This document shows, piece after piece, positions 23,320 to 35,739 of a stretch of DNA of 64,000 bases (positions are counted from its first letter, which is position 1; every line of letters begins with the position of its first letter). A program made the position numbers and the translations under genes. The DNA lies in contig JACVVK020000388.1 of the NCBI GenBank assembly GCA_018292915.2, positions 35,001 to 99,000 on the forward strand, in the 5' to 3' direction. Source of the stretch: Batillaria attramentaria. Lineage: Eukaryota; Mollusca; Gastropoda; Batillariidae. The notes under the pieces are model-generated. The model was not told the origin of the DNA. It worked only from the letters and a program-made list of their open reading frames with translations, and ran no database searches.

Positions 23320-23700
23320 GAGCCAGGGTGGCCGAATGGTAGAGCGTTGGACTTTCAATGCTTGGGCCGAGAGTTCGAATCCCGGCCGCTGGGGCCAAAT
23401 ATTTGTGCTGGCCTTTTTCTCGTTGCCCCGTCTTTTGATTTCACCCTTTATGTGGTGGAAAAGGACGTTAAAATCCTAAACACCCACCACCCACCCTCTC
23501 TCTCTGCCTCTCTCTCTCTCCCTTCTTCCCCCACCCGGCCCCACTCCCAGTCACGCGGCTAATCGGTCGAGGTCGTATAGGATCTAGTGTCATTGGTAGA
23601 ACTTGGAGAGGGGAGAACCGGCAACAATAACAACAAAACAGACAAAATAAAATGAAGTTTGGAGAAACAACTTTCTAGAACGGGGCCGTTCCTCCTTGTT
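22093..23700 (+). mobile_element. Family A element, copy 3
   Basis: Full-length-like copy. The left end is 'AAGTAAACAACTTTATGAGA' (the palindrome has lost its outer arm) and the right end is 'GGAGAAACAACTTTCTAGAA' followed by 'CGGGGCCGTTCCTCCTTGTT'. Like copy 4, but unlike copies 1 and 2, it carries an extra block of about 110 bp after 'CACACAGTGACGTAA'. So there are two subfamilies. The integral SINE is at 23,318-23,487 after a long CT tract. Confidence 0.85.
23318..23487 (+). mobile_element. Type 1 SINE within family A copy 3
   Basis: Same head, B box and GGACGTTAAA tail as the SINE at 12,797, at the same internal position. Confidence 0.85.
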
Positions 23701-23935
23701 TTTCATTGTGAGGGCGTTAAACCTGGTACGACCTAACCATGAACTACTACCTGACTCTGAAACTTTGTATTTCGTGCTCGTTCTGAAACATGACTACTGT
23801 TTTCATTGTGAGGTCGTAGACTCTGCGACTACCTCACTATGAAAGATGACATTTTTTTTTTCATTGCATGGTCGTAGCATCTGAGACAACCTCACGTTGT
23901 ATTACTACCACGCGATGAAAGCTGACTAAATATTT
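23701..23935. repeat. Cluster of short palindromic units around GAGGTCGTA
   Basis: Units read TTTCATTGTGAGGTCGTA and, a few bases later, a near-complement (ACCTCACTATGAAA), so each can form a hairpin. Units start near 23,702, 23,798 and 23,858. Single related pieces recur at about 25,116, 25,728 and 25,835-25,880. Confidence 0.55.
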
Positions 23936-26165
23936 TGGTCTTTTTTCATGGCCAGGTAGCGGTCACTTGCGCGACCTAAAGAAGAAATCTTTTTATCATC
24001 CATGGCGGCATCTTTTTCTTTGATCTCTCCTGTGTAATAAGTGTCCGTATTGTACTAGTACTTGAGAAATCATGTGACACAGAGCACGACATCACATGAC
24101 AATCAGGCATGCTTCCCTGCAAAAAAGTTCTTTCTTTCAGAAAGAAAGAACAGAGATACAACCTTTTTGGCAAAAAAAACCCGTCGTCATCGATGAGCAA
24201 GTACATGTATTACTACTCCTCAGGGAGAACTCGCTCCCGATGTCAACACCATCGACGATGAAACATTTTGACTCGGCATATCGGTGTTTCCAACTTCATA
24301 AACTCGTTGTACAAGTACAAAACAACAGTAGCCTGTACCTAGCAAGCAATCCTTACTCAAATTTCGGACAGTTTTAACCAACACTTATCAAAATTCGTTC
24401 TCAAAAAGTTCAATCGAGGCTGGCGTCTCGCCGGCATGTATGCTGTTTACTGATTTGGCCGTCTGCTATCGGCGCAGAGAATGGCAGCGGATTCGTGATC
24501 TAGATACATCTCCGATTGAACAGAAGCTTCTTGAATCGTTTGAGTCATGCATGCAGTTATAAAATGTAGCTGCTGGGGGGAAGGTCACTTTAATCGGTGT
24601 ATATGTACTACAAATATTAGAATAAACACTCACAAAGATTCAGATTTCGTGAAAATCGCAACAGGAAGAACCCCGCTTGAACGCGCCCTAATCGTACAAA
24701 GCGTGAACAGAGCTGTTCAGTTTTGATCGGTTTCGCATTCACCTCCCAAATTTACATTTCCTTGAAAGCGTCAGCATGTTTGTTTGCGTCTTTAGTGGAA
24801 GTTTGAAACTTGTGGTTTTGTTTGGATTTGAGTTCATGAGTGAATTGACACCGTCTTGACAGCATAAAAAGGCGCACTTTATTCTGTCGGCGTAGTGCTC
24901 TGCCGACGCACAAACTCGTTCGTCTGCTATGTGCAGCCGCTGTCGACTGTCAGTTTTTACTAGGATAAACGTTCAAAATATACCATAAACTGGCCCAAAA
25001 AAAAAGGATGATAAAGCATTTACACCCCATCAAGCTAAAGCTCAGGGTTGATTTGCGTCTTGGATCAAAATACTCGTCGGTATCCCACAGCTTGATGGGG
25101 AATAACTGCTAAGTATTACGACCTCAGCATGAAAGGTGACTAAAATATTTAATGTTCTTGCAGTGCCGTATTTCGTGTAACGCATTTTGCAAAAAAATGT
25201 GTTCTAATGAGAGAGTGTTTATTGTATAACGATGTATGCTCGAAATATGTGGGTGTGAGCGTGTGCATTTACATGCACATGCACATGTGCGGATATTGCA
25301 TATAATGATAAATATTCTGTCAGAATACTTCAATCAATAGCAAAAATAGTGATCAGTTTTCAGCTCAGCTCTCTGACCAACAATACCAAGTTCGCTCTTA
25401 CGACGTCAGCTAGAATACACAGATAATTAATTTAAACGCATACAGTTGGAAACTCAGATTAACTGGAAACCAGGAGCTTTATCACTTTCAGCCCTGCCAC
25501 CGTATCACCTACGGTCTCGCAATCCCTAACAATAATATTCGTGCATGGAGTGTGACCGACTCTCACACGCTCTGCACAGTGGAAGATTCCCCCATAGGAT
25601 GCATCCAATACTTCTTGAGAAATAGGGTTTTGTTTTGTATGCAAGAGCCCAGCTTTAGATCTAGCACACTTGAAAAACTCCATACAAAGTTTAATAGTGA
25701 GATAGTCATTCACCGTTAGGTAGTCCCAGGGCTACGACGTCGCAATGAAAACAATAGTCATCTTTCAGAAGGAGGATGTAATAGTAGAGTTTTCATCATC
25801 AAGTAGTACACGGAGAATATTAATACATCTTTCATAGCCAGGTCGTAATACAAAGATTGCATGGTGAGGTCGTACCAGTGTATACTACACTGCTCGAAAA
25901 GAAAAGAAAAAGTCAAGGACCACTTGCAAAAACATGCACAACTTAGCAAAAAATCATTCAAATTTTCTGAAATTTTCACAAAAATGTAGCTTGCACACAT
26001 GGCTTTATCATCCTTCAAATTCACAGAATTTCGTCCGTGGACTTTTGAGAAGCCATTGTTCAAAGACGACTGGGTGGAATTTTAAAATTCACATGACACC
26101 CAATGCAAGGGAAGTCACTGAAAAAAAAAGTGTCAGTATCGAGTGGTGTCTCCAAGACAGGCATT
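23936..26165. other. Intergenic stretch
   Basis: No firm gene. It contains a perfect short palindrome (GTTCTTTCTTTC-A-GAAAG...) at about 24,127-24,151, and an inverted pair CCCCATCAAGCT / AGCTTGATGGGG at about 25,026 and 25,089. Confidence 0.4.
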
Positions 26166-28303
26166 TAATTCAGTGCAGTGGAACGGTGATATTAATAACG
26201 ATATAGACATTGTTTGTGGCAGACCACACTGTAAAACTGACGTTGAAAAGTTCAGTATGACTATTAACGCACTCGGTATGCGCGATGTCTGGAGGTGTTT
26301 TCATGAAGATGAAAAAGAATACACATGGTCGAGACAAAACCCATTCATAGCACGCTGACTAGAGTATTGTCTAGTCAGCGAAGACTTATTATAGACATGT
26401 ACATCCTGTGATATTTTGTCTGTTCCTTTCTCAGACCACAGAGCCGTATCTGTGGAGTTAAACAACGCCTCATTTGTAAAAGGGCCTGGATATTGGCGCT
26501 TTAATAATTCATTACTGCAAGAAAAAACGTTCATAGATAAAATGAATGGTCTTTTGGATGGAACACAAAGCACTGACGACTCAAATGTGCAATGGGAATT
26601 ACTTAAAATACGTATTAGAGATTTCTGCGTGGAGTATGGAAAACAAACAGCCAAAGTTCTTAGAAGTGAGACATCGTTATTACAAGCACAACTCAACAAC
26701 TTGGAGAAAGAGGTAGCGGTTAACCCCTCCGATGCCAGCTACTCCAAAATCATGGAGATCAAAAGAAAACTCGAAATTATATCGATAGACAAAGCCAGGG
26801 GGGTACAGGTTCGGGCAAGCGCACGTTGGGTTCAAGAAGGGGAAAAAAATACTAAGTATATTTTAAATATGGAAAAAGTAAAACCGAAACGAAATCTGAT
26901 TGCGAAATTAACGAATGACGATCGAGTAGTCAAAACAGATCAAAATGACATTCTAGCGGAACAGTTTAATTTTTATTCTACACTGAATAATCAACATACA
27001 GACATCGATCCGAGCGAAATTAAGACTGAAATGAACAACTTCCTTGAAAACAGTGAATTTCACAGACTACATGAGCCAGACATGGAGACTTGTGAGGGGC
27101 TAGTGCACACACGAATAGGCAAAATGACAAATTTCCATTTGAACTCGTGGAAAAATTAAAAATTCTAGGCATATATTTTATGAACAACAAAAGATCACAA
27201 GATATCGAAGAAAACTGGAAGGAAAGAATAGAAGATATAAAGAAAACAGTACAAACTTGGAGTAAAAGGGACTTAAGTATCTTTGGAAAAGACACTATAA
27301 TCAAATCCATTCTACTGAGCAAATTAGTGTATATCATGCAGTCAACTGGACTGCCAGAAGCAGCACTGAAAGAAACTAACAGACTCTTCTATACATTTGT
27401 ATGGCAAAAGCGATTCTCTAACAGAAAAACCTTCGAAAAAGTTAAAAGGGTAGTAATGGAATGTGATTACACAAATGGTGGCGTTCGAACGATCAACATC
27501 AGAACGATGCAAAACATATTTCTTCTGAAATGGGTTTTAAAATTGTGCAAAGATACGGGAAAACGAACAATGATCCCGTTTTGGCACTACTCTGCTATTT
27601 CTTCCGGACTAAATTTTTTTCGAATCAACATCAAGCCTATGAAGTTCAAATTTTTTCACAAAATAAAAAGTAAATTTTGGAAAGATGTTCTTACAACATA
27701 AAAGATGTTCTTACTTAGACAACAAAAGCCCCAAAACTGCAGATCAGCACGATACAGAGGCACAGGTGGACGAAGCGATGAAAACATTGAAATGTGTTCC
27801 GCCAACATCGCCATGTTCAGCTGGATTTTGGTTTTTAAAAAATTGAAATAGAAATCAACAAAGACGTATGGAGCGTAGCACACAAAACAACTTCTGAGGT
27901 ACGTTTACGAGAACTCCATTGGAAAATAGTTCACAATATCTACCCAACTAACATCATGCGTCAGAAGATCAAAGTCCGGGATAACAACAACTGTTCATAT
28001 CGCACTGAAACTGTTGTGCGATTATCTAGAGCCTTTTTTCTTTGACTGTGCCCCAGTTAGACTTTTTTGGCACTTCATTGAAAATGAGATGCTCTATCTC
28101 ACAGGCAGACGCATCACGTTGACCCTACTTGATGTGTTGTTTGCTTTTCAACAAAAACAAACGGTAGACAGAAAAGACCTAAAAACGATTAATCATGTTA
28201 TTCTGATTGGAAAAGCATGTATTAGCATCAAAAAGAAACTACAGTCAGCATCACCTATCCGATACTTTTACGAGCGTGAAAAGCGATACAGAAGCATTAT
28301 GTA
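26166..28303 (+). pseudogene. Decayed LINE (L1/Tx1-like), endonuclease end plus post-RT region
   Basis: The 5' part carries endonuclease landmarks: 'GDINNDIDIV', 'EYTWSRQNP' and the catalytic 'SDHRAV' (about 26,430). It continues into the linker before the reverse transcriptase ('ASARWVQEGEKNTKYILNME'). The palm domain is missing. From about 27,148 the sequence resumes in the post-RT region ('LKILGIYF', 'GKDTIIKSILLSKLVYIMQS', 'FVWQKR') and a degraded C-terminal zinc-finger-like stretch ending near 28,303. Several stops and frameshifts break it. The order matches L1/Tx1-clade ORF2. A large internal deletion explains the missing core. Confidence 0.8.
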
Positions 28304-28394
28304 ATAATGTAGTACGTCATTTGTACGCTGGGTGATTGTGATTTTTGAACTCTTTATAAAGTAACCTCTCTCTGTCTGTCTGCTTCTACCTTAC

Positions 28395-28398
28395 ACAC

Positions 28399-28470
<72 letters not shown>
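28395..28470. repeat. (CA)n microsatellite
   Basis: Long, almost pure CA run immediately after the LINE. Confidence 0.95.
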
Positions 28471-28471
<1 letters not shown>

Positions 28472-28627
28472 GTCACAAAAACACGCAAATGTAAGCAACT
28501 CTCCTTCCTTCTCTTTTGCCGTTGTCATTGTTGCTGCTACTTCGCTCAACGTAATTAAGCAATCTGTTGTCCATACGTATAACTCAACGTCAGAATATAA
28601 CTTGCTATACCTTAAAAAAAATATGAT

Positions 28628-28804
28628 GTTCTGGCAGGGAACCCTTGAATACTCCAACACACAATCCCACACATGTGATTTGTATGTCGGAGTATTGGTA
28701 CACTGTGGTTGGCTGCACTGACTGGTCAGGCAGATTCTGGCTACGTGTCAATTACTTTGAGGCTCCGATGTGTAACAAAGGCAGTCTATGTGATAACCCT
28801 CCGT

Positions 28805-28881
<77 letters not shown>

Positions 28882-28931
28882 GCGTTTTTAGAATGAAATA
28901 GCGGTGTGTAACAAGGGTTCCCTGCCAGAAC
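28628..28931. mobile_element. Short element with perfect 20-bp terminal inverted repeats
   Basis: The left end GTTCTGGCAGGGAACCCTTG (28,628-28,647) is exactly complemented at 28,912-28,931. The interior has a (TG)n tract at 28,807-28,877 and a block, 'GGCTCCGATGTGTAACAA', also found reversed near 10,320-10,340. No frame. No clear target duplication. Confidence 0.6.
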
Positions 28932-29035
28932 GTGTGTAACAAAGCGAGTGTATGATAGAACTCTCTCAAAGTACAGCTGTCAAGGACAAGGTCACACACG
29001 AGCCATGAAGGCTTTGTCGTCCTAGTTTCCTTTCG

Positions 29036-31545
29036 TTGTGAACCTTTACTCACATTCCTGTTGTATATCTTCATGGCTAAGTTGGTTGGTTGTCATACAT
29101 GACTTAATTTGCATTGTAATTTAGTTACATTATAGTTTATTGTTGCTGATTTGATGGAAGGGTACTCCAATTTCTGCTGTATTACTTGAGTCTGTGATGT
29201 TTCTCAAGGTTCCATGATTCTTGCATGCTGCTTCAGAAAAGGAAAGGTCAGTTGTTGTTGATGTTGTTTCTATAATCTGAACCGTTGCCCATGTTCTTGT
29301 ATTACTTTTAAGGCTCCGGTGTTTCCTATTCGCGATTCTTGCATTGTACTTTAGTAGATACAAAACGTTTGTTCAGAAGTTTTTTTAACTGTAGTAGTGG
29401 CTGTTTCGTTTTATTATGAACCGTTGAACCTGTTGAACATCTTTATGGCTAACTTGGCTGGTTGTCAGACAGAATTTTTGCATTGTACATGTAATTTGCA
29501 TTCTACTTCAGTAAATGAAAGGGGGTTGTTGTTGTTGTTGTTGTAATCTGAACCGTTACCTATGTTCCTGTATTACGTTTAGGGCTCCGGTGTTTAGTAT
29601 TCGCAATTCTTGCATTGTACTTTGGTAGATACAACGTTATTGTTCAGAAGTTTTTTTAATAAATTAGTGGCTGTTTCTTTTTGTTATAAACCGTTACTCC
29701 CGTTCGTGTTGTCTATCTTTATGGCTAAGTCGGTTGGTTGTCAGACATGAGTTTTGCATTGTAATTTACAGGTACACGAAAGTTTGAATTTTGTTGTTTG
29801 TTTTGATGAAACGGTACTCTACTTTCTAATTTCTGTTGAATTACTTGAGGCTGCGATGTTTCTCAAGTTGTTCACGATTCTTGCGTTCTACTTCAGTAAA
29901 TGTAAGGGTGTTGTTGTTCTTGTAGTAATCTGAACCGTTACCCATGTTCTTCTTGAATTACTCTTAGTGCTCCAGTGTTTCCTATTCGCGATTCTTGCAT
30001 TGTACTTTAGTAGATACAAAGTTTGTGTTCAGAAGTTTAAAAAAAAAAAAAAATTAGTGGCTGTTTCTTTTTGTTATGAGCCGTTACTCCCGTTCGTGTT
30101 GTGTATCTTTATGGCTAAGTTGGTTTGTTGTCAGACATGATTTACGCATTGTAATTTATAGGTACATGGAAGTTTGAAAGTTTATTGTTTGTTTTGATGA
30201 AGTTGATTCTAGTTGTTGTTGATATCTGAACCGTTACCAATGTTCTTGTATTACTTTTACGGCTCCGGTGTTTCGTATTCGCGATTCTTGCATTGTACTT
30301 TAGTACATACATACCTTTTGTTCAGAATTTTTTTGAACAAATTAGTGGTTGTTTCGTTTTGGTATGAGCCGTTACTCCCGTTCGTGTTGTGTATCTTTAT
30401 GGCTAAGTTGGTTGGTTGTCAGACATGATTTACGCATTGTAATTTATAGGTACATGGAAGTTTGAAAGTTTATTGTTTGTTTTGGTGAAACGGTACTCTA
30501 CTTTCTAATTTCTGTTGTATTACTTGAGGCTGCGATGTTTCTCACGTTTTTTACGATTCTTGCATTTTACTTCAGTAAATGAAAGGTTGTTGTTGTTGTT
30601 GTTGTTGTATTCTGAACCGTTACCCTTGTTCTTGTATCACTTTTAGGGCTCCGGTGTTTCCTGTTCGCGATTCTTGCATTGTACTTTGGTAGTCACAACG
30701 TTGTTGTTCAGAAGTTTTTTGAATAAATTAGTGGCTGTTTCTTTTTGTTATGAACCGTTACTCCCGTTCGTGCTGTGTATCTTTATGGCTAAGTCGGTTG
30801 GTTGTCAGACATGAGTTTTGCATTGTAATTTATAGGTACACGAAAGTTTGAATTTTGTTGTTTGTTTTGATGAAACGGTACTCTACTTTCTAATTTCTGT
30901 TGTATTACTTGAGGCTGCGATGTTTCTCAAGTTGTTCACGATTCTTGCATTCTACTTCAGTAAATGAAAGGGTGATGTTGTTGTTCTTGTCGTAATCTGA
31001 ACCGTTACCCATGTTCTTCTTGTATTACTTTTAGTGCTCCAGTGTTTCCTATTCGCGATTCTTGCATTGTACTTTAGTAGAGACAAAGCTTTTGTTCAGA
31101 AGTTTTTTTAAAAATAATTTAGTGACTGTTTCATTTTGTTATGAACCGTAACTCACGTTCCTGTTGTATATCTTTATGGCTAAGTTAGTTGGTTGTCAGA
31201 CACGATTTTTGCATTGTAATTTATAGGTAGAGGAAAGTTTACTGTTTGTTTTGACGAAACGTTACTTTAATTTCTAATTTCTGTTGTATTACTTGAGGCT
31301 GCAATGTTTCTCAAGTTTTTCACGATTCTTGCATTCTACTTCAGTAAATGAAACGTTGTTGTTGTTGTTGTAATCTGAAACGTTACACATGTTCTTCTTG
31401 TATTACTTCAGGGCTCCATTGTTGTCTATTCGCGATTCTTGCATTGTACTTTAGTAGATACAAGGTTTTTGTTCAAAAGTTTTTTGGAATAAATTAGTTT
31501 GTGTTTCGTTTTGTTATGAACCGTTCCTGTTGTATGTCTTTACGG
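29036..31545 (+). repeat. Satellite of about 285-395 bp diverged tandem units
   Basis: At least seven units repeat the order 'GAACCGTTACTCCCGTTC', 'TATCTTTATGGCTAAGT', 'GGTTGTCAGACATGA', 'CTACTTCAGTAAATGAAA', (TTG)n, 'CTGAACCGTTACCCATGTTC', 'TATTCGCGATTCTTGCATTG'. Units start near 29,036, 29,418, 29,690, 30,082, 30,366, 30,750 and 31,141. Shorter units lack internal blocks. Non-coding. Confidence 0.85.
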
Positions 31546-31546
31546 C

Positions 31547-31789
31547 TGTTACGTGGGGGAAATGTTGGAAGAGCCCGTCGTCTTACCGAGGATTACGATG
31601 ACACACAGGCGAACACTCCTCACGTAGCGAATTCTTATAATTATTGACTGCGTCAAAAGTCTCTTTCACTCACAAAAGACTCGTGAGCGCGTAGAAAAGT
31701 TATAACCGTGTGGAGTTTATTACAGCACTTCCCTGGTGTGGCACTGTACTCTCAAGCTTCGCACATATAAGCTTCTCTCGTGCACACGC

Positions 31790-31825
<36 letters not shown>

Positions 31826-32085
31826 CTCAAAGTCTTACATGTATATACAGTCATAGCATTATAGCACATTCTAAACCTCTGTTATAAAAAAAAAAAAAAA
31901 AACAATCACAAATCAGAGCGTGAGTGAATCACCTTATTACTATATGAAAACTTAAGAAGAATCCAGAATTATCGAGTACACACCCGCCGACTCTAGGCGC
32001 GTTAGAACACCTTCTAATCGTAAACAAGTCAGAACAAAGCGATTTGCACGAAATTTCCGGGAGACTCAGCCCTTGACCCTAAATG
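31547..32085 (+). mobile_element. LTR of a retroelement (TGTTACGTGG start), copy 1
   Basis: It begins TGTTACGTGG and matches, in reverse, the LTR pieces at 41,266-41,750 and 38,550-38,635 over 'GAAGAGCCCGTCGTCTTACC', 'GACTCGTGAGCGCGTAGAA', 'TGTGGAGTTTATTACAGCAC', 'ATCCAGAATTATCGAGTAC' and 'GCACGAAATTTCCGGGAGAC'. It contains a CA tract. The 3' boundary is not resolved; similarity to the other copy stops near 'GACCCTAAA'. A gag fragment lies about 570 bp downstream. Confidence 0.7.
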
Positions 32086-32654
32086 CAGCATCCAGACAAT
32101 GAGGGACACAAACACGCGAATCTTCAGCAATGTGTCCCAAGTTGACGCTGAAGTCGCGCATTTTGCGTCTCGATTACGTAAGTACTTGTCGTCTTGTCTT
32201 CCAATAAAATCAAAGGTGTTAAAATGTGGTTGTATGAGGAAAAATACTGCATGGGTGTCTGTATATTTAGGCCATTGCCATAGAATATTGTATTCAAATG
32301 TGCACGAAGTGTTGCGCGGTTGGTTTTTGTTTTGTTTTTGGTGGTTTTGTGTTTTATTTATTTATTATTTTATTTATTTTGATTCTTCTTGATGTTGTGA
32401 GTGAAATCTGGATAGGTTGCAACCGCGAACAGAACATCCGGAAAAAGAACGACAGAATTTAGTTCTGATTGTTTGATTGTTTCATTGGCGCTAAACTCGC
32501 ACATGTTTAGTCTCGGTTAGTTATGTGCTTGGCATCTTGAGTCTTCCAGTAAATTCATCCGTGTTAACCTGCGTGACTGTACATATGGGCCATGAAACAA
32601 AATGTTGCTGAGAATCTTAATCAAGTTCTTATGCTAACGTGTATTTCATTTCTT

Positions 32655-33072
32655 TAGAGGGATGTTATAAGGATACAGAAGACGGTTTCGTAACTGCAAA
32701 CCAGAAGACGGAGAGACACATCCCTCTTCGTCGAGAGACTGTCCTCATACCTACAGAAGTGGATACAGCTAGCCGGCCTCCACAAAGAGTACGCTGATTT
32801 ACGAGACCTCATCATCAAAAGAACAGATGCTCACCGCGTGTTCCAAAGAGGTGGCAGCACATCTACGGGAACAAAAGGACCAGTCTTTGAAGACTCTGAC
32901 CGAGTCAGCCCAGCGATACCTCGACGCTCATAACCTGAAGTTCGGAACGAGTAGGCCACAGCGAACATCAGCACCTACAGGGAGTAGCCAAGACAACCAA
33001 GACACCCCAAGACCAAAACCAGGGGAGAACCTGACATGTTACCGATGTGGAGCAAAAGGCCACAAGGCACAT
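32655..33072 (+). pseudogene. Ty3/gypsy-type gag fragment with SCAN-like part and zinc knuckle
   Basis: The coding frame from 32,827 reads through 'EVAAHLREQ...LTESAQRYLDAH', then a polar linker and a CCHC-type zinc knuckle starting CYRCGAKGH. In the preceding 170 bp the same type of protein can be followed across frames, so small indels are present. The 'HLREQ' layout resembles the SCAN domain, which is thought to derive from gag of Gmr1-like gypsy elements. The knuckle loses its last cysteine where a family B element begins at 33,073. No protease or polymerase follows. Confidence 0.65.
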
Positions 33073-33676
33073 TATCTATATACATGTATAGTAGGAGCGA
33101 TTTTGAGATCTAGAATGGGTTCTCCAGCACTTTCATGAGGTATGGGTTACGTCAAAAGTATAATAGCGACTACCTCCAAAATTCACCCTGTGTAGAGTCC
33201 GTATTTATGCTATCCATTTCCAAAAAAATGGAGTGATTTAGATTAATATTACGCCTTTAACCAGAAAGCCAACTTTTCTAAAAAGGGGGATAACTCGCAA
33301 ATCATATGTGCAATCCTACCTGGATCGGGCCCTCTATTAGTATTTTCGAAGATACAGGCATCTGAACTGGGTTCACATGCAATGTCAACTGAGGTACGGT
33401 TTACGTGAAAACTATAACAGTGACTATTTCCTGCTAGTCAGCCTGTTCAGAATCCGTATTCATGCTATCTACTGCCAAAAAAAATTGAGTGATTTAAATA
33501 AATTTAACGCCTGTAAACGACAGACAACCAACTTGTCTGAAAAGGGCGATAACCCCCAAATCACTTAAGCAATCATCACACGCTCGGTTGCTCTAATCTA
33601 ACATTTTGATATATTCGGATACCCCAAATTTGAATCCATTCGGCTGAGTATTTTCGGAGAAACGGGCCTGGACACA

Positions 33677-33710
<34 letters not shown>

Positions 33711-33720
33711 GCACACACTA

Positions 33721-33751
<31 letters not shown>

Positions 33752-33951
33752 GACGGCACTCACTAAGGAGGAGAAGCGCGTTCGGCGCACCATACATGTC
33801 GGCATCGATGACGCACGTTTTCTTACGTCATTGTCAGAGTTACACTTGCAAAATCGTCTCTGCGGGAGATCGGCAGTGACGTGCGTTTGTACCACAGATG
33901 CTTGCTTATGAACGTCCTATGATGTTGTTTCCATTACTATGGAAACAACAT
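33073..33951 (+). mobile_element. Family B element, copy 1
   Basis: Matches 62,697-63,595 in reverse orientation over its whole length. One end is 'TATAGTAGGAGCGATTTTGA'. The other is a palindrome, GTTGTTTCCAT-TACT-ATGGAAACAAC, preceded by CGTCCTATGAT. It holds CA tracts (33,681-33,750) and no protein frame. It interrupts the gag zinc knuckle. Confidence 0.8.
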
Positions 33952-33963
33952 AAAAAGTCGTTT

Positions 33964-33964
<1 letters not shown>

Positions 33965-34041
<77 letters not shown>
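33965..34041. repeat. (CT)n then (CA)n microsatellite
   Basis: Compound tract directly beside the family B palindrome. Confidence 0.95.
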
Positions 34042-34043
<2 letters not shown>

Positions 34044-34589
34044 TCTGAAAGACAAAATAAAACTACTGAATACACAGTGTACAGGATTTCGTTTAATGGA
34101 TTTTGTTAGATCTACCACACACTACACAAAAACAAAATTAATACTATTCCTACAAACAAACATTATACGGACTGAACACGCAAATGACGTTAACGTTTAA
34201 ACAATGAGACATCACATCATCGTCGGTCACCTTGTTATTCTACACATGTACACACACACACACGTAAACACATACATCTAGCTGTGATAGAATACAAAAA
34301 CATGTGACATACACATTACGGCGACAGCAACAAAACGAAGGCAGACAACACAAACACAGCGATCAAGAGGTAGATTCCATCTCGTTTTCGAATATTTCAG
34401 AAAAATTGTGGACAAGTTCAAGATTTCGACTTTTGGTGCTGCGTAAGGTTCTCTTTCAAATCTATGATTTTCCTTTTGGAATTACTTTATTGTCCCTTTT
34501 GGGAAATCCGGGCTACTTCCCCCGGGGAAAGCGCGTCGCAGCGGTGCAGCGCCACCCAATTTAACCTACCTATCATTTTTTTTTTTTTT

Positions 34590-34750
34590 TAAATTCTGAG
34601 CGAGGAAAGCAGGAGAACCCGGAGAACACCCAAGATGAGCAGCCCGGCAGCCAGGAAAAACCGGTAGCACATACTAGACCTAGGCTCGAACCCACGCTTC
34701 ATCGCCGTGACAGCGGTGACGGCCGTTCAGTAGCGCAGCGGCTAAGTCCG
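34590..34750 (-). mobile_element. tRNA-derived SINE, another type
   Basis: On the minus strand a tRNA-like head ('TTAGCCGCTGCGCTACTGAA', 'GTGGGTTCGAGCCTAGG') is followed by 'GTTCTCCGGGTTCTCCTGC', similar to the central block of the type 2 SINE. Confidence 0.55.
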
Positions 34751-35669
34751 ACAGGATTTTGCATTGCGTTCGTCTCCCTGAGAAAAATTGTGACACTAGT
34801 CAGTAGATTCTCTAAATTAACCTGACCCAAGTGTACCGTTTTTGGTTTTTGGGTTTTTTTTATTTTGGTTTGTTTGTTTTGTTTTTGTTTTGTTTTTTCC
34901 ACCTATGTGCACAGGAAGCTCTTTATGTTTGCGTTTGTCGGTCAGATTTCGCTGTACATGTATTATGCAGTTCGCGGCGTACTCCAGCTTCAGGATGGCC
35001 TCCCTTACGTCTACACAGTGGAATTTCACAGTGGAGTCTGCATCGAAGCTATACGCAAATAATGAAGCCAATATGTAAGATATATGAAGTTCACACTAAT
35101 CTCCATTTAGCCTGGACCACAGAACAGCGCATACCAAACATACACTGACGTTGGAGTCCAAACAAAAAAAAAAACAACTAAACCTGAAATACATTTACCG
35201 ACTGCAGTCGCTCTACACCTAACACTAACACACGTCTACAAAACAGAGACTACACCTAACCTGTGTTGACATCACTCTATACATGTCTACACAAGTGTTC
35301 TACACAACCTCTTCATGCCTAAACTACATTGATACAACAAAGTACACATGCAGTACACAGTAACAGGAAGTCGAAATAAACTGTACAACTAATTAACAAT
35401 AATAAGCTACAAACACACAGAACGTCTACAAACACAAAGAAACCTGCATATTATTTTTTTTTTAACTGCACTTAAACATCTACAAAATAAAGTCTGTACC
35501 CACCTCAACTTCTGCACATTAAAATCTGTCTGTACCTATATCGCTTCTGCAAAACCAGATCTGTGCTGATCAACGTCTACAATCTATACTATGTCTACAG
35601 ACATAGAGGTATACCTACGCAGTGTCTACAAGAACAGAATGTCTATAAGAATAGTCTGCGTCTAACTCG

Positions 35670-35739
<70 letters not shown>

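Noticed and set aside
23318..23487. tRNA-like sequence as a functional tRNA gene
   Set aside because: A and B boxes are present, but the head is joined to a SINE body and tail and repeated many times; no clean cloverleaf gene is seen.
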